A stretch of 64,000 nucleotides of DNA from NCBI RefSeq assembly GCF_021502675.1, contig NZ_JAKFHA010000001.1, forward strand, positions 1-64,000, in the 5' to 3' direction. The notes under the pieces are model-generated. The model ran no database searches. It saw nothing but the letters and a program-made list of their open reading frames with translations, and was not told the origin of the DNA. Numbering within the stretch: the first letter of the stretch is position 1; each line of letters opens with the position of its first letter. This DNA is from Yinghuangia soli. Lineage in GTDB: Bacteria > Actinomycetota > Actinomycetes > Streptomycetales > Streptomycetaceae. The translations under genes were made by a program, and so were the position numbers. Positions 7,765 through 17,218 of this stretch are shown piece by piece.

Positions 7765-9708
7765 GTGCTCAGACGCGCACGCCGCTCGATCTTCGCGAAG
7801 GCGACGGCCATCGCGGCCGGCACCGCCGCGGTGGCGACGGCCGGCATCGTGGCGCTCACCGCCGGTTCGGCCGGCGCCGCCACCCTGCCGAACTACGACC
7901 ACGTGGTCATCGTGGTCCACGAGAACACCAACTACGAGGACATCGCCGGGAACACGCGCGAGGTCCCCTACATCAACACGTTGATCGCAGGGGGCGCGTC
8001 GTTCACCAACTTCCACGGTGAAGTCCACCCCAGTCAGGGCAACTACTTCGCGATGTTCTCCGGCGCCACCCAGGGCGCGACGTCGGACGCCTGCCCGGAG
8101 CCCGGCTCTCCGTACAGCGCGGACAACCTCGCCAAGCAGCTGATCGACAAGGGCAAGACGTTCGGCAGCTACAACGAGGACTGGGACGGCAACCCGGCGA
8201 CCTGCACCACCGCCAAGTACGCCCGCAAGCACAACCCGTGGTTCGCCTTCAGCAACGTGCCCACCAGCACCGCGAAGAAGATGACCGACTTCCCGACCGA
8301 CTACAACCAGCTGCCCACCGTGTCGTTCGTGGTGCCGAACCTGTGCAACGACATGCACGACTTCGGCTGCCGGACCACCGGCGACACCTGGACCAAGAAC
8401 AAGCTCAGCGGGTACGCGGAGTGGGCCAAGTCGAACAACAGCCTGCTCATCGTCACCTTTGACGAAGACGCGTTCCGCTCGCAGAACCAGATCGCCACGG
8501 TCTTCTACGGCGCCCACGTCAAGCAGGGGACGTACGGCACCAACTACAACCACTACAACATGCTCCGCACCCTGCAGGACATGTACGGCCTGCGCACCTC
8601 CGGCCAGTCGACCAACGTGCCGGCCATCACCGAGGTGTGGAACACCACCACCCCGACGCCGCCGGTGGTCGCGAACCCCGGACCGCAGGCGTCCTCGGTC
8701 GGCCAGGCGGTGAACGTGCCGCTCCAGGTCTCCGGCGGGACCGCGCCGTACACGTGCACGTTCACCGGACTGCCTGCCGGGCTGTCCAACCCGGGCGGCG
8801 GCTGCACCGTGCAGGGCACGCCGACGACCGCGGGCAGCTCGAACGTCAGCGTCACCGCCAAGGATGCGAGCAATACCAACTCGGCGGCGGTGTCCTTCAC
8901 TTGGACGGTGACGGGCGGCGGCAACACCGTGCCGTCCATCGTGAACCCGGGCGGCCAGAGCAGCACCAGGAACCAGCCGGTCGACCTGCAGCTGCAGGTG
9001 TCCGGGTCGCCGACCCCGACCTGTACGGCGAGCGGGCTGCCGACCGGGCTGAGCATCAGTGCGGCCTGCCGGGTGACCGGTACGCCGACGGTCCTCGGTG
9101 ACTCCAGCGCGACCGTCACCGCGACCAACAGCCAGGGCAGCGACAGCGAGACGTTCCTGTGGTCGGTCACCGACGGGCCCGGCAACACCGCGCCGACGGT
9201 GACCAGTCCGGGGGCGCAGAGCACCCAGGTGGGCACCGCGGTGAACCTCCAGGTGCAGCGGACCGGTACGCCGGCTCCGACGTGCACGGCTTCGGGTCTG
9301 CCGGCCGGTCTGGCCATCAACTCCGGGTGCCTGATCACCGGGACGCCGACCACGGCCGGCTCGTCGAACGTCACGGTGACGGCGACGAACGCGGCGGGCA
9401 GCGCCAGTGCGACGTTCGCGTGGACCGTCACGCCGCCGCAGCCGACCGGTGTGCAGCTGGCCAACCCGGGGGCGCAGAGCTCGAAGTTCAACCAGAAGGT
9501 CAAGCTCCAGCTGGTGGCGAGCGGCGGAACCGCGCCGTACACCTGCTCCGCGACGGGGCTGCCGTCCGGTCTGTGGCTGAACCCGTGGACCTGCGAGATC
9601 TCCGGAAGTGCCTGGGCCGTGGGGACGTTCACGGTGAACGCGACCGCGAAGGACAGCACGGGAGCATCCGGGAGCACGAGCTTCGGGTGGACGGTGGCGT
9701 GGTTCTGA
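7765..9708 (+). CDS. Secreted phosphoesterase/acid phosphatase with four Ig-like repeats
   Basis: A 647-residue exported enzyme of the phosphoesterase family PF04185 (phospholipase C/AcpA-like). GTG 7765 follows a perfect AAGGAGG. The signal peptide ends AGA near residue 34. The catalytic domain spans about residues 35-290, with the family motifs HVVIVVHENTNYEDI, LIVTFDEDAF and NHYNMLRTLQDMYGL. These motifs supply the metal/phosphate site that hydrolyses phosphomonoesters or phospholipids outside the cell. Four Ig-like repeats follow (about 295-647) and nearly match those of the divergent propeller protein, so both may attach to the same surface or polymer. Confidence 0.85.
   Translation: MLRRARRSIFAKATAIAAGTAAVATAGIVALTAGSAGAATLPNYDHVVIVVHENTNYEDIAGNTREVPYINTLIAGGASFTNFHGEVHPSQGNYFAMFSGATQGATSDACPEPGSPYSADNLAKQLIDKGKTFGSYNEDWDGNPATCTTAKYARKHNPWFAFSNVPTSTAKKMTDFPTDYNQLPTVSFVVPNLCNDMHDFGCRTTGDTWTKNKLSGYAEWAKSNNSLLIVTFDEDAFRSQNQIATVFYGAHVKQGTYGTNYNHYNMLRTLQDMYGLRTSGQSTNVPAITEVWNTTTPTPPVVANPGPQASSVGQAVNVPLQVSGGTAPYTCTFTGLPAGLSNPGGGCTVQGTPTTAGSSNVSVTAKDASNTNSAAVSFTWTVTGGGNTVPSIVNPGGQSSTRNQPVDLQLQVSGSPTPTCTASGLPTGLSISAACRVTGTPTVLGDSSATVTATNSQGSDSETFLWSVTDGPGNTAPTVTSPGAQSTQVGTAVNLQVQRTGTPAPTCTASGLPAGLAINSGCLITGTPTTAGSSNVTVTATNAAGSASATFAWTVTPPQPTGVQLANPGAQSSKFNQKVKLQLVASGGTAPYTCSATGLPSGLWLNPWTCEISGSAWAVGTFTVNATAKDSTGASGSTSFGWTVAWF
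9199..9510 (+). repeat. Long imperfect inverted repeat, copy 2 (Ig-like module)
   Basis: Partner of 5609-5920 in opposite orientation, about 3.3 kb away. Shared blocks such as GGGGGCGCAGAGCAC and ATCAACTCCGGGTG are identical or nearly so. Confidence 0.75.
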
Positions 9709-9905
9709 CGCCACGCCGCACGGCGGTGAACAGCAGCAGCGTCGCGTGACGCTGCCGGATCCGCCGAGCTGACACCCGGTGTCTCGCCGGCCGGTACGCG
9801 GGGGCACGACTGCCCCGCGTACCGGTCCGGCCCTTCTGCTCGTCTCCCTTTCTCGTCTTGCTTTCCTCGTCTCCCTTTTTCGTCCGGATGGCCCAGGAGT
9901 ACGCC

Positions 9906-11360
9906 TTGTACCTGTCCTCCAGCCGCAGCGGCGACGTGTCCACGGGAGTCCGCGGCGGGCCGGCGCCCGCGTCCGAACCGGACGGCCCGGACGGCGCAGA
10001 GGGCCCGGTCGCCCCGGATGCCCGGGCCGTCCCGTCCGACCGGTCCGCCCCGGACGCGCCCCGCGCCCAGGACCGCCCGCGCGGGCGCCTGGCGCGGATC
10101 GTCGCGCCCAACGTCCTCGCCCTCGGCATGGTCTCGATGGTCACCGACGTCTCGTCCGAGATGGTGACCGCGATCCTGCCCGTCTACCTCGTGCTCGGCC
10201 TCGGGCTGTCGCCGCTCGCGTTCGGCATGCTCGACGGCCTCTACAACGGCGCCACCGCGTTCCTGCGCATCGCCGGCGGGCATGTCGCGGACCGCACGCG
10301 GCGCCACAAGCCGGTCGCCGGGTTCGGCTACGGCCTGTCCGCGGCCTGCAAGTTGGCGCTGCCCGCGGCCGGTTCGGTGCCGGTCATCGGGGCGGTGATC
10401 GCCGCCGACCGGATGGGCAAGGGCGTGCGGACCGCGCCGCGCGACGCCCTCATCTCGCTCTCCAGCCCGCCCGGCGGCCAGGGCCGCGCCTTCGGCGTGC
10501 ACCGCGCGTTCGACACCGCGGGCGCACTGCTGGGTCCGCCGGTGGCGCTGGCCGTGCTGTGGTTCACCGCGCAGGCGTACGACGCGGTCTTCGTGGTGAG
10601 CTTCTGCCTCGCCGCGTTCGGCGTGCTCCTGCTGTGCCTGTACGTACGCGAAGTCCCGTGTGCACTACCGGTGTCGGCCCCGCGGCCACGGCTGCGCGAG
10701 GCGCTCGCGGTGCTGCGCGTCCCGGCCTTCGCCCGGCTGTGCGGATACGCCCTGGTCCTCGGCGCGGTGACCATCGGCGACGGCATGGTGTACCTGCTCC
10801 TCCAGCGCGAAGTCGACCTGCGCCCGCACCTGTTCCCGCTGCTGCCGTTCGGCACGGCGCTGGGCTTCCTGCTGCTCGCGGTGCCCGTCGGCCTCGCGGC
10901 CGACCGCATCGGCCGTCTCCGGGTCTTCCTGTGCGGCCACGTGGTCCTGCTCGGCTGCTACGCCGTGCTGCTGGCGCCGCTCCCCCGCGCGGTGCTGATC
11001 TGCGCGCCGCTGCTCCTGCTCGGCGTCTTCTACGCAGCCACCGACGGGGTCCTGATGGCGGTCGCCGCGCCGCTGGCCCCGGCCCGGCTGCGCGGCGGGT
11101 CGCTCGCGCTCGTGCAGACCGGCCAGGCCGCGGGCCGTGCGGTCGGCGCGATCGGCTTCGGTGCGGCGTGGACCGCGTGGGGGCCGCACACCGCACTGAT
11201 CGCCGCGGCCGCGGCACTCGCGACGGCCGGCGGGGCCGCCGCCGCGGTCGCGTACCGCTGCCGCGCCGCGGCTCCGCCGCACTCGGAGCGCTCGGAGCAC
11301 CCAAAGCACTCGGAGCACCGCCCGCACTCCCCGCAACCCCCTTCGGAGGACGCCCGATGA
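9906..11360 (+). CDS. MFS transporter
   Basis: About 484 residues with 12 hydrophobic segments of the major facilitator superfamily, after an N-terminal cytoplasmic region of about 55 Pro/Ala/Asp-rich residues. The loop GGHVADRTRRHKPVAGFGYG matches the conserved loop 2-3 motif, and DRMGKGVRTAPRDALI is characteristic of a group of uncharacterised actinobacterial exporters. TTG 9906 is chosen because AGGAG lies six bases upstream; ATG 9888 and 9858 lack ribosome sites. The histidine/serine-rich tail overlaps the next gene by ATGA, so the two are co-translated. The substrate is unknown. Confidence 0.8.
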   Translation: MYLSSSRSGDVSTGVRGGPAPASEPDGPDGAEGPVAPDARAVPSDRSAPDAPRAQDRPRGRLARIVAPNVLALGMVSMVTDVSSEMVTAILPVYLVLGLGLSPLAFGMLDGLYNGATAFLRIAGGHVADRTRRHKPVAGFGYGLSAACKLALPAAGSVPVIGAVIAADRMGKGVRTAPRDALISLSSPPGGQGRAFGVHRAFDTAGALLGPPVALAVLWFTAQAYDAVFVVSFCLAAFGVLLLCLYVREVPCALPVSAPRPRLREALAVLRVPAFARLCGYALVLGAVTIGDGMVYLLLQREVDLRPHLFPLLPFGTALGFLLLAVPVGLAADRIGRLRVFLCGHVVLLGCYAVLLAPLPRAVLICAPLLLLGVFYAATDGVLMAVAAPLAPARLRGGSLALVQTGQAAGRAVGAIGFGAAWTAWGPHTALIAAAAALATAGGAAAAVAYRCRAAAPPHSERSEHPKHSEHRPHSPQPPSEDAR

Positions 11361-12370
11361 CCCGTACCGCCCGCACCACCGTGCTCGCCGTGGTGACCGC
11401 GCTGCTGATCGGTATCGCGGTCGCCTACACCTGGCACGCGGCCGGGCGGTCGGAGGCGGGGCCCGACCAGGAACTGACCGAGGTCACGCTCGACGAACCC
11501 GGGCGCATCCTCTTCCGCACCACGCAGGCCGGCACCGGGCGCGACCACATGGCAGCGCTCGACCTGGCCGACACGGGTGCGGACGACGGCAAGGACCCCC
11601 GCCGCATCTCGCCGACGTCCTGCCTCGTCTTCCACGCGGCCAAGGGCACCGCGGTGTGCCTCAAGCTCGCCAACGCCGCGCTGCACACCTACAACGCGGT
11701 GATCCTCGACCGCCGCCTGATGCCCGTGGACAGCCGCGAAATGGCCGGCACCCCGTCCCGCACGCGGGTCTCGCCGAGCGGCAACCTGGCGGCGTGGACG
11801 TCGTTCGTGGGCGGCGAGTCGTATGCGGGCCTGGACTTCTCCACGCGCACCGCGATCCTCGACCGCCGCAGCGGCACTCTGCACGACAACCTCGAGGACT
11901 TCGCCGTCATCCGCGACGGCAAGCCGTACAAGGCTGCGGACATCAACATCTGGGGTGTCACCTTCGCCGCGGACGACAACCGCTTCTACGCCACCGTCGC
12001 CACCGACGGCCACCGCTACCTGGCCGAGGGCGACCTGGCCGCGCGCACGCTGCGCACGATCCGCGACAACGTCGAGTGCCCGTCGCTTTCCCCCGACGGC
12101 ACCAAGCTCGCCTACAAGAAGCGCGTCGAGGGTGCCGACCCCGACCGCCCCTGGAAGCTCTTCACCCTCGACCTGGCCACCGGCACCGAAACCCTGACCA
12201 CCGAGACCCGCCCCCTGGACGACCAGGCCGAGTGGCTGGACGACCGGACACTCCTCTACAACCTGCCGGGCGACCTCCGCGCCGACGTCTGGTCAGTCCC
12301 CGCGGACGGCACCGGAAAACCGACCCTGGTAGTCCGCCACGCCCTCTCCCCAACAGTCCTGCGGCCTTGA
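11357..12370 (+). CDS. Membrane-anchored TolB/PD40-like propeller protein
   Basis: A 337-residue protein with one N-terminal signal-anchor (VLAVVTALLIGIAVAYTW) and an extracytoplasmic domain carrying PD40/TolB-type blade motifs (RVSPSGNLAAW, GVTFAADDNRFYATV, CPSLSPDGTKLAYKK, AEWLDDRTLLY). Translation is coupled to the MFS gene (ATGA overlap, GGAGGA ribosome site), so the product probably works with that transporter as an extracellular subunit. No catalytic residues are recognisable. Confidence 0.75.
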   Translation: MTRTARTTVLAVVTALLIGIAVAYTWHAAGRSEAGPDQELTEVTLDEPGRILFRTTQAGTGRDHMAALDLADTGADDGKDPRRISPTSCLVFHAAKGTAVCLKLANAALHTYNAVILDRRLMPVDSREMAGTPSRTRVSPSGNLAAWTSFVGGESYAGLDFSTRTAILDRRSGTLHDNLEDFAVIRDGKPYKAADINIWGVTFAADDNRFYATVATDGHRYLAEGDLAARTLRTIRDNVECPSLSPDGTKLAYKKRVEGADPDRPWKLFTLDLATGTETLTTETRPLDDQAEWLDDRTLLYNLPGDLRADVWSVPADGTGKPTLVVRHALSPTVLRP

Positions 12371-12468
12371 CTCGTCCATCCAAGGGGTGATCCTCGGCTG
12401 TCTCGGCCCGCCGAGCATGCCTTTCGGCCCATCGTGGAGGCTTCGACCCCCTGAGAGAGGCGGCCACC

Positions 12469-12639
12469 ATGCACCGACTGCTCGCCGTCCGGATGGCCCC
12501 GGCAACGCTGCTCGTCATCCGCAATCTGTCCGACGAGACAGTCGCCACGCTCAGAGAGCGCGCTCATGCACGGGGCCAGTCGCTCCCCGCGTACGTGCGC
12601 GACCTGCTGGAGCGTGAGGCCACCCTGCCTCCGCGCTGA
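12469..12639 (+). CDS. Ribbon-helix-helix (FitA/VapB-like) antitoxin, no toxin partner
   Basis: A 56-codon gene. The core TLLVIRNLSDETVATLRERA then GQSLPAYVRDLLERE is the RHH DNA-binding pattern of FitA-type antitoxins, which pair with PIN-domain RNases. ATG 12469 has GAGAGAGG eight bases upstream; ATG 12493 would give a more typical family N-terminus (MAPATLLVIRNL). A PIN toxin gene should follow directly, but the next coding bases belong to a convergent XRE gene, so this is an orphan antitoxin. Confidence 0.65.
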   Translation: MHRLLAVRMAPATLLVIRNLSDETVATLRERAHARGQSLPAYVRDLLEREATLPPR

Positions 12640-12646
12640 GGGCGGG

Positions 12647-13009
12647 TCAGGCCGCGTGCGGGGTGAATCCCGCGGTCACGCCGTGCCCTGACCACGTCAG
12701 CGTGACGTCGCAGTCGAGCGCCCGGGCCAGGCGGTCGGCCAGCTCGGGCGTCGGCACTGTGCCGCTCTCCTCGATGCACACGATGTCGTCCTCGGTCAGC
12801 CCCGCCAGCGCGGCCAGACCGGCCTCGTCCAGACCGGCGGCCGTGCGGGCGTCGTACACGACCTTGGCGAAAGCCATCGCCGCGGCGGCGTCCGCACGCT
12901 GCCGCCGGGATTCCGGGTCGAGCGCCTCGAGCGGGTCGATACGCCAGGCGGCATGCCGCCGCTCCACCGCAGTACGGGCGTCCATATTTTCAGGCACGAC
13001 TCGAGCCAT
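12647..13009 (-). CDS. XRE/HigA-like antitoxin, toxin lost
   Basis: A 120-residue protein whose C-terminal 60 residues form a helix-turn-helix (AKVVYDARTAAGLDEAGLAA, DIVCIEESGTVPTPELADRL, ALDCDVTL), as in HigA-type antitoxins that repress their own operon. ATG 13009 lies inside the remnant of the upstream HigB-like toxin; ATG 12985 is an alternative start. Neither has a good ribosome site. With its toxin reduced to an N-terminal stub it is probably a solitary regulator or a decaying gene. Confidence 0.65.
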   Translation of the reverse strand: MARVVPENMDARTAVERRHAAWRIDPLEALDPESRRQRADAAAAMAFAKVVYDARTAAGLDEAGLAALAGLTEDDIVCIEESGTVPTPELADRLARALDCDVTLTWSGHGVTAGFTPHAA

Positions 13010-13107
13010 GCGCGCACCTCGGGTTCGACTTCGATCACGTATCGCTCCGACACGGGGACAGTGTCGAGGCGGGTCCCGGACGACGCGCGGCGTTCCGGAC
13101 TAGTCAT
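12997..13107 (-). pseudogene. 5' fragment of a HigB/Gp49-like toxin gene
   Basis: From ATG 13107 the frame reads through SERYVIEVEPEVRAWLES, which closely resembles the N-terminus of HigB-type (phage Gp49-like) mRNA interferase toxins of actinomycetes. It then runs into unrelated residues in the wrong frame over the antitoxin gene. Only about 16-20 toxin residues remain of the usual 100-120, so an internal deletion has removed the catalytic part. Confidence 0.55.
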
Positions 13108-13217
13108 ATTGTCGATCCGGCGGCGACGCTGCGTGGCAGCATCGCGCGGGCCGGCGGGCGCGGCGGCAATATCCGCTGGTCATCCGCTGCCCCTCAATGC
13201 CTATCCTTGGGCACGTT

Positions 13218-16200
13218 ATGGATACGCCGCCTGCCTCCTCCCCGCTCGCCGATCTGCGGGCCCGTCTTTCCGGTGTGACCCTGCGTGACGAGCGTCGGCT
13301 GGCGCGGCGGATCGACGGGGCACGCCGGGTCCGCGACCCCGAAGCACGGCAGGCGCTTGCCGCCGAGTTGGCGGGGCTGGTCGAGACCGCCGAGGTGAAG
13401 GCGGAGCTGCGCCGGGCCTCGTGTCCGGAGATCACGTACCCCGAGCAGTTGCCCGTCGCGCAGAAGAAGGACGAGATCCTCGCCGCGATCCGGGACCACC
13501 AGGTCGTGATCGTGGCCGGTGAGACCGGCTCGGGCAAGACCACCCAGCTGCCGAAGATCTGCCTGGAGCTGGGCCGCGGGGTGCGCGGCCTGGTCGGGCA
13601 TACGCAGCCGCGGCGGCTCGCCGCGCGGACCGTCGCGGACCGGATCGCCGAGGAGCTCAAGACCTCGCTGGGCGAGACCGTCGGCTACAAGGTGCGGTTC
13701 AACGACCAGGTGTCGGACGCGTCGCTGGTCAAGCTCATGACGGACGGCATCCTGCTGGCCGAGCTGCAGACCGACCGGGACCTGCTGCAGTACGACACGC
13801 TCATCATCGACGAGGCGCACGAGCGCAGCCTCAACATCGACTTCATCCTCGGGTACGTGAAGCAGCTGCTGCCGCGGCGGCCCGATCTCAAGGTCGTCAT
13901 CACCTCGGCGACCATCGACCCCGAGCGGTTCTCCCGGCACTTCGGGGATGCGCCGATCATCGAGGTGTCGGGCCGGACCTATCCGGTCGAGGTGCGCTAC
14001 CGGCCGCTGGTCGCGGACGACGCGCACGAGGACGGCGGGGACGACCGCGACCAAGTGCAGGGCATCATCGACGCCTGCCAGGAGCTCCAGGCCGAAGGGC
14101 CCGGCGACATCCTGGTGTTCCTGTCCGGCGAGCGCGAGATCCGGGACACCGCGGAGGCGCTCGGCAAGGCGGATCTCAGGAACACCGAGATCCTGCCGCT
14201 GTACGCGCGGCTGTCGTCGGCGGAGCAGCACCGGGTCTTCCAGGCGCATTCCGGGCGCCGCGTGGTGCTCGCCACCAACGTCGCGGAGACGTCGCTGACG
14301 GTGCCGGGCATCAAGTACGTGGTGGACCCGGGCACCGCGCGCATCTCCCGGTACAGCCACCGCACGAAGGTGCAGCGGCTGCCGATCGAGGCGGTGTCGC
14401 AGGCGTCCGCGAACCAGCGCAAGGGCCGCTGCGGGCGTACCTCGGACGGTATCTGCATCCGGCTGTACGCCGAGGAGGACTTCCTCGCGCGCCCGGAGTT
14501 CACCGATCCGGAGATCCTGCGCACCAACCTGGCGTCGGTCATCCTGCAGATGACCGCGATCGGGCTGGGCGACATCGCGGCGTTCCCGTTCATCGACCCG
14601 CCGGACCGGCGCAACGTCAAGGACGGCGTCGACCTGCTGCAGGAGCTGGGGGCGATCGACCCGGCCCAGACGGACGTCAAGAAGCGCCTCACGCCGATCG
14701 GCCGGCAGCTCGCGCAGCTGCCCGTCGACCCGCGGATGGCGCGCATGGTGCTGGAGGCGGACCGCAACAACTGCGTGCGCGAGGTCATGGTGATCGCCGC
14801 CGCGCTGTCCATCCAGGACCCGCGCGAGCGGCCGGCGGAGAAGAAGGAGCAGGCCCAGCAGCAGCACGCGCGGTTCGTCGACAAGGAGGCCGGCTCGGAC
14901 TTCCTGACGTACCTGAAGCTGTGGGACTACCTGCAGGAGCAGCAGAAGGAGCGCTCGTCGTCGGGGTTCCGGCGGATGTGCAAGCAGGAGTTCCTGAACT
15001 ACCTGCGGATCCGCGAATGGCAGGACGTCTACAGCCAACTCCGGCAGACGGTAAGGCAGATGGGGATCTCGATCGGCGACCAGCCGGGTGACCCGCAGCG
15101 TATCCACACCTCGATCCTGATCGGCCTGCTGAGCCATATCGGGCTGTACGACGCGGCCAAGCGCGAGTACGGCGGTGCGCGCGGCACGCGGTTCGCGGTC
15201 TTCCCGGGGTCGTCGCTGTTCAAGAAGTCGCCGCGCTGGGTGATGTCCGCCGAGCTGGTGGAGACCACCCGGCTGTGGGCGCGGGTGAACGCGCGGATCG
15301 AGCCGGAGTGGATCGAGCCGCTGGCCGGGCACCTGGTGAAGCGCAACTACAGCGAGCCGCACTGGGAGCAGCGGGCGGGCGCGGTGATGGCGTTCGAGAA
15401 GGTGACGCTGTACGGCGTGCCGATCGTGGCGCAGCGCAAGGTCAACTACGGGAAGATCGACCCCGAAGTGGCCCGCGAGCTGTTCATCCGGCATGCGCTG
15501 GTGGAGGGCGACTGGCGTACCCATCATGCGTTCCTGAAGGAGAACCGGGCACTCCTCGAGGAGGTCGAGGAGCTCGAACACCGGGCGCGGCGCCGGGACA
15601 TCCTGGTGGACGACGAGACGCTGTTCGACTTCTACGACCAGCGGCTCGGTCCGGACGTGGTGTCCGGCCGGCATTTCGACACGTGGTGGAAGAAGACCCG
15701 GCAGAAGCAGCCGGATCTGCTCAGCTTCGAGAAGTCCATGCTCATCAACGAGCGGGCGGGCGGCATCGACGAGGCCGACTACCCGGACTTCTGGACGCAG
15801 GGCGAGCTGCGGCTGCCGCTGACGTACCAGTTCGAGCCCGGCAATGCGGCGGACGGCGTGACCGTGCACATCCCGCTGGCGGTGCTCGGCCAGGTGGTGC
15901 AGGACGGTTTCGACTGGCAGATCGCGGGCCTGCGCGAGGAGTTGGCCACCGAGCTGATCCGGTCGCTGCCCAAGACGCTGCGCCGCAACTTCATCCCGGC
16001 CCCGGACGTGGCGCGCGCCGCACTGGCCAACCTGAAGCCGCGCACCGAGCCGCTCGCGCAGGCGCTGGCCCGCGAGTTGCAGCGCTTGAAGGCGGTCCCG
16101 GTGCCGCCGGAGAGCTGGGACCTGTCGCGGATACCGGAACATCTGCGGATCACCTTCCGGGTCGAGGACGACCGCGGCAAGGCGCTGGCCGAGGGCAAGG

Positions 16201-17132
16201 ACCTGGCCGAGCTGAAGATCCGGCTCAAGCCGAAGTCGCAGGCCAAGCTGTCGCGCGCGGCGGACACCGTGGAGCGCGCGGGGATCAAGGAGTGGGGCGG
16301 CCTCGGCACGCTGCGCCGCACGTTCGAGTCGACGCGCGACGGGCACCCGGTCAAGGGCTATCCGGCGCTGGTCGACGAGGGCGACAGCGTCGCGGTACGA
16401 GTGTTCGAGACGGAAGCCGAGCAGCAGGCGGCGATGTGGAAGGGCACCCGGCGACTGCTGATGCTGGGCGTCAACTCGCCGGTCAAGGCCATCGCGGGGC
16501 GCCTGCCGAACCGCGCGAAGCTGGCGCTGAGCCACAACCCGCACACCAATATCGCGGACATGTTCGAGGACTGCGTCGCGGCTGCGGTCGACAAGATCAT
16601 GACGGATGCCGGCGGCCCGGCCTGGGACGCCGACGGCTTCGCGAAGCTGCTCGCCAAGGTGCGGGCCGACCTGCCGGCCACCACCGAGGACACGGTGGTC
16701 AAGGTGGAGCGCGTGCTGACCGTGCACCACGCGCTCGAGGTACGGCTGAAGGGCACCACCAGCCTGGCGCTGGTCCCGGCGCTGACCGACATCCGCGCGC
16801 AGCTCGCCGGGCTGGTGTACCGGGGCTTCATCGCGGACACCGGATGGCGGCGGCTGCCGGACCTGCTGCGCTATCTGCGCGGTGTGGAACGCCGGTTGGC
16901 GAAGCTGCCGAACGATCCGCACGGCGACCGGCACCGCCTGCTCAAGGTCGCGGACCTGCAGGAGGCGTACGAACGGCGGCTCGCGGCGCAGCCGAAGGGC
17001 CGTCCGCTGCCCGACGAGGTCCGGCAAGTGCGCTGGATGATCGAGGAGTTGCGGGTCAGCTACTTCGCCCAGTCGCTGGGCACGCCGTATCCGGTGTCGG
17101 ACAAGCGGATCCTCAAGGCCCTGGAGTCCTGA
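13218..17132 (+). CDS. hrpA: ATP-dependent RNA helicase HrpA
   Basis: About 1,304 residues, the full family length. It is a DEAH-box RNA helicase of the HrpA type. Visible motifs are Walker A GETGSGKTTQLP (near residue 100), DEAH (near 197), SATID, the coupling loop VAETSLTVPGIKYVVD, and motif VI QRKGRCGR. The HA2 and OB-fold (DUF1605) regions and the long DUF3418 C-terminus (FVDKEAGSDFLTYLKLWDYL, RVFETEAEQQAAMWKGTRRL) follow. It unwinds RNA and is linked to mRNA processing and ribosome rescue in other bacteria. ATG 13218 matches family N-termini; ATG 13197 is possible, and neither has a strong ribosome site. It is monocistronic, closed by the hairpin at 17165-17200. Confidence 0.95.
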   Translation: MDTPPASSPLADLRARLSGVTLRDERRLARRIDGARRVRDPEARQALAAELAGLVETAEVKAELRRASCPEITYPEQLPVAQKKDEILAAIRDHQVVIVAGETGSGKTTQLPKICLELGRGVRGLVGHTQPRRLAARTVADRIAEELKTSLGETVGYKVRFNDQVSDASLVKLMTDGILLAELQTDRDLLQYDTLIIDEAHERSLNIDFILGYVKQLLPRRPDLKVVITSATIDPERFSRHFGDAPIIEVSGRTYPVEVRYRPLVADDAHEDGGDDRDQVQGIIDACQELQAEGPGDILVFLSGEREIRDTAEALGKADLRNTEILPLYARLSSAEQHRVFQAHSGRRVVLATNVAETSLTVPGIKYVVDPGTARISRYSHRTKVQRLPIEAVSQASANQRKGRCGRTSDGICIRLYAEEDFLARPEFTDPEILRTNLASVILQMTAIGLGDIAAFPFIDPPDRRNVKDGVDLLQELGAIDPAQTDVKKRLTPIGRQLAQLPVDPRMARMVLEADRNNCVREVMVIAAALSIQDPRERPAEKKEQAQQQHARFVDKEAGSDFLTYLKLWDYLQEQQKERSSSGFRRMCKQEFLNYLRIREWQDVYSQLRQTVRQMGISIGDQPGDPQRIHTSILIGLLSHIGLYDAAKREYGGARGTRFAVFPGSSLFKKSPRWVMSAELVETTRLWARVNARIEPEWIEPLAGHLVKRNYSEPHWEQRAGAVMAFEKVTLYGVPIVAQRKVNYGKIDPEVARELFIRHALVEGDWRTHHAFLKENRALLEEVEELEHRARRRDILVDDETLFDFYDQRLGPDVVSGRHFDTWWKKTRQKQPDLLSFEKSMLINERAGGIDEADYPDFWTQGELRLPLTYQFEPGNAADGVTVHIPLAVLGQVVQDGFDWQIAGLREELATELIRSLPKTLRRNFIPAPDVARAALANLKPRTEPLAQALARELQRLKAVPVPPESWDLSRIPEHLRITFRVEDDRGKALAEGKDLAELKIRLKPKSQAKLSRAADTVERAGIKEWGGLGTLRRTFESTRDGHPVKGYPALVDEGDSVAVRVFETEAEQQAAMWKGTRRLLMLGVNSPVKAIAGRLPNRAKLALSHNPHTNIADMFEDCVAAAVDKIMTDAGGPAWDADGFAKLLAKVRADLPATTEDTVVKVERVLTVHHALEVRLKGTTSLALVPALTDIRAQLAGLVYRGFIADTGWRRLPDLLRYLRGVERRLAKLPNDPHGDRHRLLKVADLQEAYERRLAAQPKGRPLPDEVRQVRWMIEELRVSYFAQSLGTPYPVSDKRILKALES

Positions 17133-17164
17133 GCCGCTCGACCCGGCCGCACACCGCAGAAAGT

Positions 17165-17200
17165 GAACCCCGTGCACACTCTTGAAAGTGCGCGGGGTTC
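17165..17200 (+). terminator. Hairpin terminator after hrpA
   Basis: A 13-bp stem, GAACCCCGTGCAC against GTGCGCGGGGTTC with one mismatch, and a 10-base loop, starting 32 bases after the hrpA stop. There is no T-tract, as is common in actinomycetes. Confidence 0.7.
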
Positions 17201-17218
17201 GCTCTACGGTCCGCGATC

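Noticed and set aside
13194-17177. Very long open frame antisense to hrpA
   Set aside because: High GC opens antisense frames; the product is Arg/Leu/His-rich with no domain, while the plus strand encodes a complete, motif-perfect helicase.
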